Assembly: GCA_002280485.1 (NCBI GenBank)
Contig: NCED01000049.1
Coordinates: 12,467 to 32,319 of the forward strand
Length of the DNA: 19,853 bases
Direction: 5' to 3'
From: Caulobacterales bacterium 32-69-10
GTDB taxonomy: Bacteria; Pseudomonadota; Alphaproteobacteria; Caulobacterales; Caulobacteraceae
Part shown: positions 1 through 6,699 of the stretch, in pieces
Layout of the letters: the number at the start of each line of letters is the position of its first letter
Numbering within the stretch: the first letter of the stretch is position 1
The notes under the pieces: model-generated
Database searches by the model: none
The model's input: only the letters and a program-made list of their open reading frames with translations
Told to the model about the DNA's origin: nothing
Translations under genes and position numbers: made by a program

Positions 1-1157
1 CCGTGGACCGGGAGCGCCGTTACGGCCAGGAGATGGCGGCGATCGCCGAGCGCCATCCCGACGAGCCCGACCTTTCCAATCTCGCGGCCCACGCCCTGCT
101 CACGCCGCAGCGGGGCAACGACCTGCCGGGCCTGGTCCAGGGGCTGGCCATTCTGGAGAAGCGGCTCGCCCAGGCCCCGGACGACACGGCGGCGATCCAT
201 TATTACATCCACGCCACCGAGTTCGCGGGGCGGCCCGCCGACGCCCTGCCCTATGCGCGGCGGCTGGGGGCGCTGTCGCCCAGCGCCAGCCACCTCGTGC
301 ACATGGCGGCCCACACCCTCGTCCACGTTGGCGCTTATGAAGAGGTGGCGGTCGTCAACGCCGAGGCCATCAAGGTCGACGCCGACATCTCGCAGGCCAT
401 GGCCTATGCGGGGCCGCTCGGCGCCGCCCAGTACTACGCCCACAACCTCGCCTTCGGCTTCTACGGCGCCTTGATGGCCGGCGACCGCGACCTCGCCCTG
501 AAGTACGCCGCCCACGCCCCCATCGCCTTCCCCGAAGGCTCCGACCCGACGCGGCGCACCTTCGCCGTCTCGCGCACCCTGGTCGCCTACGGGCGGTACG
601 CGCCCGCCAAGGCCCTGGCCCTGCCCGCCCCGGCCCCCGCCGAGGCGCCCCTGAACCATATCTACTGGCGTTACGCGCGGGGCGAGGCCCTCGCCGCCGC
701 CGGCGACGCTCGCGGAGTGCTGAAAGAAAGCCGCGAGATCGAGCGCATCGCGGTGGAGAACGCCGGCGGCCTGCCGGAGGTGAAGCTGATCGCCGCCAAG
801 GTGCTGGCCGGGCGCGCCGCGATGCTGAGGGGCCGGGCGAAGAAGGCGGCGAGCCTCTACGCCGAGGCCGCCGCGGCGCAGGAAAAGGCCTTCGCCAAGT
901 CCTACGACCCGCCCCCCTGGTGGTATCCGGTGCGGCGCAGCGTGGCGGCGGCGAAGCTGAAGGCCAAGGACTACGCCGGCGCCGCGGCCGAGGCCCGCCG
1001 CAGCCTGACGGGGTCGCCGGCCGACGGCCTGGCCCTGCGGGTGCTGGGCGAAGCCGAGCGGAAGATGGGCGACCAGATCGGCGCCGAGCAGCACAGGGCC
1101 GAGGCCAAGAAGGACTGGATCGGCGACGTGGACGCGATTGGCCTGGATCTGATTTAG
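1..1157 (+). CDS. Tetratricopeptide-repeat protein, 5' end cut by window
   Basis: The reading frame is open from the window edge to the stop at 1155-1157, so the N-terminus is missing; the GTG at position 3 is only the first in-frame candidate and the true start probably lies upstream. The protein is alanine-rich and helical, with repeated TPR-like helix pairs: residues ~35-70 (NDLPGLVQGLAILEKRLAQA), ~70-100, ~215-270 and ~280-360. A conserved-looking segment reads SASHLVHMAAHTLVHVGAYE (~residues 93-112), resembling the HLxHMPxH motif of a widespread family of uncharacterised TPR proteins, with Ala replacing the usual Pro. No signal peptide can be judged because the start is absent. The role is probably protein-protein interaction; no partner is evident. 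The next gene on the same strand starts about 46 nt downstream. The TPR assignment is fairly secure, the function unknown. Confidence 0.75.
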   Translation, partial: VDRERRYGQEMAAIAERHPDEPDLSNLAAHALLTPQRGNDLPGLVQGLAILEKRLAQAPDDTAAIHYYIHATEFAGRPADALPYARRLGALSPSASHLVHMAAHTLVHVGAYEEVAVVNAEAIKVDADISQAMAYAGPLGAAQYYAHNLAFGFYGALMAGDRDLALKYAAHAPIAFPEGSDPTRRTFAVSRTLVAYGRYAPAKALALPAPAPAEAPLNHIYWRYARGEALAAAGDARGVLKESREIERIAVENAGGLPEVKLIAAKVLAGRAAMLRGRAKKAASLYAEAAAAQEKAFAKSYDPPPWWYPVRRSVAAAKLKAKDYAGAAAEARRSLTGSPADGLALRVLGEAERKMGDQIGAEQHRAEAKKDWIGDVDAIGLDLI

Positions 1158-1203
1158 GCCGCAGCTCCGACGAGCGGCGATTGCAAGCGCCCGGTCGCCT
1201 CGA

Positions 1204-2265
1204 ATGGGCTATGTCGGTCCCCGCCCGCGAACAATGGGCGGTTGCAACCGAGCGGTCCGTACCTTGTCAGCAGAAGGCCCAGCCTCCCCCGTTTGGAGCC
1301 CCGATCATCTGAGGCTGGCCATCAACGCCGCGAGGGTGGCGTTGTGGTCGTGGAACGTAGAGACCAACCGCTTCACCATGGACGAGCGCGGCTTCGAGCT
1401 CTGGGGCCTGCCCTGGAACGATCAGGTCGCCTTCGAGGCCCTGTCGGCCCATATCCACCCTGCGGACCGCGACCGGGTCCAGGCGGCCTTCTCCGCCACA
1501 CGCTCCGTGGTCGGAGACTATGAGATCGATTTCCGCATCATTCTCGGCGACGAGATCCGCTGGATTTCGGCCCGCGGCCAGGGCGGGGACGCGGAGATCG
1601 TGAACGGGGTCACGTTCGGCATCTTCCTCGACGTCACGGGCCGCAAACAGGCCGAGGAAGGGCACGAACTGCTCGCCGGCGAGATGAGCCACCGGGTCAA
1701 GAACCTGCTGGCGATCGCCACAGGCCTGACCCACATCACCTCCCGCTCGGCCACGACGATCGAGGACATGGCCAGCGACCTGACGCAGCGCCTCACCGCC
1801 CTCGGCCGGGCGCACGACCTGGTGCGGCCCCTTCCGGGAAAGGAGGGCAGGGCCGCCCTCCTCGGCGACGTCCTTTCGGTTCTACTCGCGCCGTACGACG
1901 ATCCCACGGCCTTTGCGGGCCGCATCCGCGTGGCGGTGCCCCGGATGGGCGTCGGCGAAAGAACGGCCACGACCCTGGCGATGGTGATGCACGAACTGGC
2001 GACAAACTCCGTCAAGCACGGGGCGCTTTCGGCGCACGCCGGCACGCTCGACATCTCCAGCACCGCCGACGAGGAGAGCCTTACGATCATCTGGGCGGAA
2101 CACGGGGGGCCTCCCGTTGACCCGGCCCCAGAGATGGGCGGCTTTGGAAGCAAGATGATCGCCCGCACCTTCGCCGCGCAGCTAGAGGGCTCGATCTCCT
2201 ACGACTGGTTGCCGACCGGCCTCGTCGCCACCCTGCGCATGCGCAAGGACCGGCTCGCAGCCTAG
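1204..2265 (+). CDS. PAS-domain sensor histidine kinase, HWE family
   Basis: A soluble two-component sensor kinase of 353 aa with no membrane segment. Residues ~36-150 form a PAS domain (ARVALWSWNVETNRFTMDE, then HPADRDRV and the PAC-like end FLDVTGRKQAEE). The phospho-acceptor H-box is EMSHRVKNLLAIATGL, with His163. The ATP-binding half has the N-box HELATNSVKHG (263-273), the family hallmark WAEHGG (297-302) and a GFGS glycine motif (313-316), which identify the HWE/HisKA_2 class common in Alphaproteobacteria. Such kinases often feed general stress or light-response pathways through unlinked regulators; no response regulator is encoded here. The start is uncertain: the ATG at 1204 and the in-frame ATG at 1234 lack a clear ribosome-binding site, and a TTG at 1264 just before the PAS domain is an alternative. 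The ligand sensed by the PAS domain cannot be read from the sequence. Confidence 0.9.
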   Translation: MGYVGPRPRTMGGCNRAVRTLSAEGPASPVWSPDHLRLAINAARVALWSWNVETNRFTMDERGFELWGLPWNDQVAFEALSAHIHPADRDRVQAAFSATRSVVGDYEIDFRIILGDEIRWISARGQGGDAEIVNGVTFGIFLDVTGRKQAEEGHELLAGEMSHRVKNLLAIATGLTHITSRSATTIEDMASDLTQRLTALGRAHDLVRPLPGKEGRAALLGDVLSVLLAPYDDPTAFAGRIRVAVPRMGVGERTATTLAMVMHELATNSVKHGALSAHAGTLDISSTADEESLTIIWAEHGGPPVDPAPEMGGFGSKMIARTFAAQLEGSISYDWLPTGLVATLRMRKDRLAA

Positions 2266-2360
2266 GGGCGGGTAAAGGCTGCTTGGGATAGGAGACTTCA
2301 ATCCGCGCTTCTAACGGGATAGGATGCTCGCCCAAGTCGAAAAACCACATGGGGGACGCG

Positions 2361-3410
2361 ATGAGTACTCGGGCTTCGTGCTTGGTGGTTGCTTCGATCG
2401 TCCTGGCCGCCGCGGCGGCCCCTCAGGCGCAGGCCGCCGGCGGCGCATCCCCCTACAAGGCGCCCCGCAACATCTACGGTCAGCCGGTCCTGGCCGGGAC
2501 CTGGAGCAACGAGACCCTGACGCGCATGGAGCGGGGTCTCCAGTACGGCCCCACCCTCGTCCCCTCCGCCGCCGACCTCGCCAAGGTCGAAGGCACGCAG
2601 CAGGCCAAGGTCCAAGCCGGCAAGGGCGATGGGGAAGACCCGTTCCGGGCCGAATGCGAAACCGCCGCCGGCGCCTTCAACATCCAGTGCAGCTATGGTC
2701 AGGCCTGGTTCGACGACACCCCCCACCTGATGCGGGTGAACGGCCAGCCGCGGACCTCGCTGATCACCTCCACGGCCGACGGCCGGATCCCGCGCCTGCC
2801 GAACGCCCCGCGCCCCGGCGGCTTCGGACCCGGCGGCAAGGCCGACAATCCTGAGGATCGCGGCCTGCCCGATCGCTGTCTGGTCAGCCAGAACTATACG
2901 ACCGGCGCGCTCCTCAACACCTCGATCTACAACAACAACTGGCTGTTCCAGCAGAACCGGGACTCGGTGGTGATCGTCGCCGAGATGAGCCATGACGCAC
3001 GCATCGTCCGGCTGAACGCCAGGCACGACGACATCCCCCGCTGGCTCGGCGACAGCGTCGGCCACTGGGAAGGCGACACCCTGGTGGTGGACACCATCAA
3101 TTTCCACCCCACTCAACTGGCCTACAACACCCCGGCCCTGCACCTCGTCGAGCGCTTCACCCGCGTCGGCGAAGGCCGCCTGCTCTACCAGTTCAGGGTC
3201 GAAGACCCGGGCGTCTACAGCCAGCCCTGGAGCGGAGAGTACGAGTTCACCACCGCCAAGGGCCTGCAGTACGAATACGCCTGCCACGAGGGCAACTACG
3301 CCATGGCCGGCATCCTGGAAGGCGCCCGCGCGGAGGAGAGGGCGGCTGGCAAGGGGGTCGCCCGGGTCAGTCACGCGCCCGTGCCGGACGGCCCCGAGGG
3401 GGAAGAGTAG
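2361..3410 (+). CDS. Exported protein of unknown function
   Basis: A 349-aa protein with a clear signal peptide: MSTRASCLVVASIVLAAAAA followed by PQAQA and a likely cleavage after AQA. I chose the ATG at 2361 because a GGGGGA Shine-Dalgarno-like run lies 5 nt upstream; an earlier in-frame ATG at 2349 would add only four residues. The mature part resembles an uncharacterised family that I recognise from proteobacteria and acidobacteria by its C-terminal segments: LVVDTINFHP, LHLVERFTRVGEGRLLYQF, VEDPGVYSQPWSGEYEF and YEYACHEGNYAM followed by an Ala/Glu-rich tail. I do not know a characterised member, so no activity is assigned. Cys, His and Glu in the CHEGNY motif could bind metal, but that is speculation. 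It is preceded by the kinase gene (95-nt gap) and faces the convergent TadG-like gene 39 nt away. Confidence 0.75.
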   Translation: MSTRASCLVVASIVLAAAAAPQAQAAGGASPYKAPRNIYGQPVLAGTWSNETLTRMERGLQYGPTLVPSAADLAKVEGTQQAKVQAGKGDGEDPFRAECETAAGAFNIQCSYGQAWFDDTPHLMRVNGQPRTSLITSTADGRIPRLPNAPRPGGFGPGGKADNPEDRGLPDRCLVSQNYTTGALLNTSIYNNNWLFQQNRDSVVIVAEMSHDARIVRLNARHDDIPRWLGDSVGHWEGDTLVVDTINFHPTQLAYNTPALHLVERFTRVGEGRLLYQFRVEDPGVYSQPWSGEYEFTTAKGLQYEYACHEGNYAMAGILEGARAEERAAGKGVARVSHAPVPDGPEGEE

Positions 3411-3449
3411 TCCTCGCCTTCGGGCGTGGCCTCCCTCAGGCGCTGGCTT

Positions 3450-5045
3450 CTATCGGTAAATCCGTAGCCTGGAGAGGTCCTGGCCAATGGACCTGAAGGC
3501 GGTCTTCAGGTCTGTCCCGGTCTCCGGGTAGTACACATGCGTCGAATCGGTCGCGCAGTTGGCGATCAAGGTCGCGGCGTTCTGGGTGTTCACGACCTTG
3601 AAGCCGACGACGTAGACGATGACACCTGCGGCGCGCATCCGACTGCAGATTTGGCCGGACTGATAGTATGAGCTCCCGTTTGGGGCGTCACAACTCTCAT
3701 GGTCCCTTATGGATCCGCTTCCTGTCGTCGAGTTCCTGCTGATCACGCCGTTGCAATAGACGCTGTTGTACTCGCCATCGGTCATGATCACGACGGCCTT
3801 GATGAGATCCGGCGCCGTATAGGCGGCGCCGGCGCTGGCGCCGGGCCACAGGTAGCCGAAGTTCGGGGACAGCATGTACCAGCCCCAGGCGATGCCGATG
3901 TGCCCGCCCGTCGATCCCTCGGCCTCGAGGACGTTCAGGCTGGCCTTCAGCGCCGCCTTGTCGCTCGACAGGGGCGTGATCGTGTTCTGAAGGCAGGGGT
4001 TGTCCGGGCTTGGATAGTTGCGTCCGAGCAAGGCGGTGCTCGGCGCGGCCTCGGTGTAGGCGTTCGACCCCGTCCGCTCGCTCACGCAGCTGCTGACGGC
4101 GAAGGTGTTGTCATTCCCATAGGGGCTGGAGAAGCTATAATAAGGGCACCCTTGAGTGGTGCAGGATACAGATCCGCCAGAGCTGTAGTAATTATAGTAC
4201 CAACCGTTGACGTTTTGCAGCTGAAAGCTGTTTGTCGTCCTGTTGGCCACCGTGAACAGCTTTCCGTTGAGCTGAGTCATTCCCTTGACGCCGGAGATAT
4301 AGACTTTGTCGCCGTTGGCGAAGCCGTGCCCGGCGGCCGTGATCACGACCGGATTCGCCCTTGTCGCGCCCGTGATCGTCTTCTCACCGGCGATGGCGCC
4401 CCGCGCCTGAACGGCATAGGGGCCGACGTTGACCGCCAAGGAATAGGGGACCAGGGCCACCTTGGAATAGAACGGCGTCTGGGCGTCGCGAACGACGATG
4501 TCGATTAGATCCGCCGCCGCCGCCTTCATGTCGATGATGTTCTGCCCTCTCATCGACCCGGTCGTGTCGAGGACGAGCGCCACCTCCAGGTTCTTGGAGG
4601 ACCGCATCACTTCGGTCCTGGCCGTCAGGTCCAAGGCGCCTATGCCCACGAGGCCGAGCACCGAGGTGGGAACGACGCCCTGAGCGACGCCGATGACTTT
4701 CTGTCCGCTGTCCCCCGAAACGAAGCTGACCGACACCAACGCTCCGTCGTGCAGATTGAGCATATTGGCGGTCATCGCCTTGCTCCCGATCGCCTGAAGC
4801 TCGGCATCGGTGACGGCGGTGGAGCGGGCGGCGAACAGGGTCGCCGCGTCGAGGCCGTCCTGGAGAACCTGCCTGCTGGACATCGCGCGGCTGAAATCCA
4901 CAGCCCCGAACGTCACCCCGACCAGAATCGGCAGCACGACAGCAACAATTACAGCCACAGCGCCGCGCTGCGATTCTGCAAACCCTCGAAGGAACTTATG
5001 TACGCGACGCTTAATATACACGGTATGCCTAATATAATTTACCAT
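3450..5045 (-). CDS. TadG-like protein: TadE/G-type anchor plus VWA domain
   Basis: A 531-aa envelope protein. Residues ~25-50 (QRGAVAVIVAVVLPILVGVT) form the N-terminal TadE/TadG-type membrane segment seen in Flp-pilus-associated proteins. A von Willebrand factor A domain starts near 152; its metal site shows as DTTGS (Asp160, Thr162, Ser164), with a second acidic motif MTDGEYN near 421-427. The conserved Cys...SERTG segment of TadG proteins is at 320-326. Between these, residues ~222-292 are an inserted domain with the sequence pattern of phage-type 'E1 FCCH-like' repeats (AAGHGFANGDKVYISGVKGM). No other tad/cpa pilus genes are in the window, so it is an orphan here. The ATG at 5045 has no strong ribosome-binding site and sits in a palindrome; a GTG at 5021 is a possible alternative. 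The first ~20 codons are noticeably AT-rich compared with the rest. Family assignment is good; the exact role (pilus, adhesion) is inference. Confidence 0.85.
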   Translation of the reverse strand: MVNYIRHTVYIKRRVHKFLRGFAESQRGAVAVIVAVVLPILVGVTFGAVDFSRAMSSRQVLQDGLDAATLFAARSTAVTDAELQAIGSKAMTANMLNLHDGALVSVSFVSGDSGQKVIGVAQGVVPTSVLGLVGIGALDLTARTEVMRSSKNLEVALVLDTTGSMRGQNIIDMKAAAADLIDIVVRDAQTPFYSKVALVPYSLAVNVGPYAVQARGAIAGEKTITGATRANPVVITAAGHGFANGDKVYISGVKGMTQLNGKLFTVANRTTNSFQLQNVNGWYYNYYSSGGSVSCTTQGCPYYSFSSPYGNDNTFAVSSCVSERTGSNAYTEAAPSTALLGRNYPSPDNPCLQNTITPLSSDKAALKASLNVLEAEGSTGGHIGIAWGWYMLSPNFGYLWPGASAGAAYTAPDLIKAVVIMTDGEYNSVYCNGVISRNSTTGSGSIRDHESCDAPNGSSYYQSGQICSRMRAAGVIVYVVGFKVVNTQNAATLIANCATDSTHVYYPETGTDLKTAFRSIGQDLSRLRIYR

Positions 5046-5066
5046 AACTACTCAGGTAAATTATAT
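5032..5066 (-). promoter_or_regulatory. Perfect 12-bp palindrome over the start and -10 region of the VWA gene
   Basis: The arms ATATAATTTACC (5032-5043) and GGTAAATTATAT (5055-5066) are exact reverse complements separated by 11 nt. On the minus strand the upstream arm contains TATAAT (5065-5060), a perfect -10 hexamer, inside an AT-rich patch in otherwise very GC-rich DNA. No convincing -35 box is seen at 17 nt. The ATG of the VWA gene (5045-5043) overlaps the downstream arm. Two readings are possible. If the TATAAT is the -10, the transcript would start near 5053 and be almost leaderless, making the palindrome an operator. If transcription starts further upstream, the RNA would form a hairpin with the start codon at its edge. 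I cannot choose between them from sequence alone. Confidence 0.5.
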
Positions 5067-5161
5067 ATCGAACTGTCTTAACTGAATGCCGCCGCCAAGA
5101 CGCTTATTTTCGCGGGACGGATCGCCGGGACGAGGCCAAAGCCAAGACCGGGGCGCAACCC

Positions 5162-5644
5162 CTAGCCCCTGTCCCGCATCAGCCGGGCCTTGTCCCTCGC
5201 CCAGTCCCGATCGGCTTCGGTCTGACGCTTGTCGTGGAGCTTCTTGCCCTTGGCCATGGCCAGCTCCAGCTTGGCGCGGCCCTTGTCGTCGAAATAGAGT
5301 TTGGTCGGGACGATGGTGCGTCCCTCGCGCTGCACGGCCGCGATCATGCGGTCGATCTGCTTCCTGTGCAGCAGCAGCTTCCGGTGCCGGCGCGGTTCGT
5401 GGTTGAAGCGATTGGCCGGGCCGAACTCGGGGATATAGGCGTTGATCAGCACGATCTCGCGCCCTTCGGCCGAGGCGTAGGACTCGGCGATGTTGGCCCG
5501 GCCCAGGCGCAGGGCTTTCACCTCGCTGCCGGTCAGCACGATGCCAGCCTCGACCGTATCCTCGAGAAAGTAGTCGAACCGGGCCCGCCGGTTGTCGGCG
5601 ATCAGCTTCGGCTCGGAGATGAGCTTCTTGGGGGGCTCGCTCAT
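5162..5644 (-). CDS. smpB: SsrA-binding protein SmpB
   Basis: SmpB binds tmRNA (SsrA) and delivers it to stalled ribosomes in trans-translation; it acts in the cytoplasm. The 160-aa length is normal for the family. The OB-fold core is recognisable: [20 protein letters not shown] (18-37), [20 protein letters not shown] (38-57), then INAYIPEF and [18 protein letters not shown] (78-95). The basic C-terminal tail, [20 protein letters not shown], is the part that inserts into the ribosome. The start is fixed by overlap with dapA: the smpB ATG (5644-5642) and the dapA TGA (5643-5641) share the sequence ATGA. The same frame is open further upstream, but that part lies inside dapA and is not real. 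Together they form a dapA-smpB operon, an arrangement I know from Caulobacterales and relatives. Downstream is the VWA gene on the same strand after a 116-nt gap with its own AT-rich start region. Confidence 0.98.
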   Translation of the reverse strand: MSEPPKKLISEPKLIADNRRARFDYFLEDTVEAGIVLTGSEVKALRLGRANIAESYASAEGREIVLINAYIPEFGPANRFNHEPRRHRKLLLHRKQIDRMIAAVQREGRTIVPTKLYFDDKGRAKLELAMAKGKKLHDKRQTEADRDWARDKARLMRDRG

Positions 5645-6531
5645 GCGTTGATCAGGCCGGCGTCTCGCATAGCCTCCCGAATGGCCGGGCGCACCGCTTC
5701 GTTGCACGCCGTGACCGGCAGGCGCACGTCTTCGGTACACAGGCCCAGGACCGCCATGGCGTACTTGGTCGGCGACGGGCTGGCGTCGAGGAACAGGGCG
5801 CGGTGCAGGGTCATCAGCTGGTCCTGCTTGGCCAGGGCCGTAGCGAAGTCGCCCTTCAGGGCCGCCTCGATCAGGGCCACGAAGTCGTTGGGGGCCACGT
5901 TCGAGGTCACCGAGATGCAGCCGTGCCCGCCGTGGGCGATATAGCCCATGGCCGAGGGGTCGTCGCCCGACAGCATGACGAACTCCGGCCCGCACTGGAT
6001 GCGCATCAGGCTGGCGCGGCCGAGGTCGCCAGTGGCGTCCTTGACCCCGACGATGTTGGGCAGGCGCGACAGGCGCAGCACCGTTTCGTTGGACACGTCG
6101 CTGCCCGTGCGCGAGGGCACGTTGTAGACCAGGACCGGCAGCTCCACCGCGTCGTTGATCGCCTTGTAGTGCTGGTAGATTCCCTCCTGGCTGGGCCGGT
6201 TGTAGTAGGGCGACACCACCAGGGCGCCGTCGGCGCCGACGGTCTTGGCGTGGCGGACCAGCTCGATGGCCTCATCCGTCGAGTTGGAGCCGGCGCCGGC
6301 GATCACCGGCACGCGGCCGGCCGCGATCTCGACGCACAGCTCGATTACCCGCTTGTGCTCCCCATGGCTGAGGGTGGCGGTCTCGCCGGTGGTGCCCACC
6401 GGGACCACCGCCCCGACGCCCGCAGAGATTTGCCGCTCGACCGTGGCGCTAAAGGCTTTCTCGTCCACGGCCCCGTCGCGGAACGGAGTGACCAGGGCCG
6501 GAATGGCGCCGCGGAACAGGGGCTGGGACAT
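5641..6531 (-). CDS. dapA: 4-hydroxy-tetrahydrodipicolinate synthase DapA
   Basis: Condenses pyruvate with aspartate semialdehyde, the first step committed to diaminopimelate and lysine, so it feeds both peptidoglycan and protein synthesis. The 296-aa protein has the expected length for this TIM-barrel enzyme. Catalytic features are visible: VVPVGTTGE with Thr47 and Thr48, [10 protein letters not shown] with Tyr136 and Arg141, and [11 protein letters not shown] with the Schiff-base Lys164. These match the E. coli residues with an offset of three. The start at 6531 gives the canonical N-terminus [17 protein letters not shown]. The frame remains open for about 650 codons upstream, antisense to the transglycosylase gene; this is a codon-bias artefact. 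The 3' end overlaps smpB by 4 nt, and the promoter should lie in the 168-nt divergent region shared with the lytic transglycosylase. Confidence 0.98.
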   Translation of the reverse strand: MSQPLFRGAIPALVTPFRDGAVDEKAFSATVERQISAGVGAVVPVGTTGETATLSHGEHKRVIELCVEIAAGRVPVIAGAGSNSTDEAIELVRHAKTVGADGALVVSPYYNRPSQEGIYQHYKAINDAVELPVLVYNVPSRTGSDVSNETVLRLSRLPNIVGVKDATGDLGRASLMRIQCGPEFVMLSGDDPSAMGYIAHGGHGCISVTSNVAPNDFVALIEAALKGDFATALAKQDQLMTLHRALFLDASPSPTKYAMAVLGLCTEDVRLPVTACNEAVRPAIREAMRDAGLINA

Positions 6532-6699
6532 GGAACGAGGCCTTAGCGAAGGATGGCCGCAGCTTAGTCGGTGCGGCTCTTGTTGATCTGACAATTCGTT
6601 GATCCAGGAGAATATCTGGCTGCAGCGCTTGCCCGCAACAGCGGTCTCGCTCACGCTTGGGTGCAGGGGCGTATTCCCAGCGGATAAGTCGGGTTCACG
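6532..6699. promoter_or_regulatory. Divergent promoter region between dapA and the lytic transglycosylase
   Basis: This 168-nt gap separates two genes transcribed outwards, so it should hold both promoters. The visible structure is a direct repeat GTTGATC at 6582-6588 and 6598-6604 (16-bp spacing) flanking TGACAATT. On the minus strand TTGTCA (6594-6589) could be a -35 box for dapA, but I see no matching -10 at the proper spacing. No strong Shine-Dalgarno is seen for the transglycosylase ATG at 6700. The assignment as a promoter region follows from gene orientation; the individual boxes are guesses. Confidence 0.4.

Noticed and set aside
3415..3426. CGCC-TTCG-GGCG hairpin as a terminator between convergent genes
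   Set aside because: The stem is only 4 bp and there is no T-tract; such short UUCG hairpins are common by chance in GC-rich DNA.
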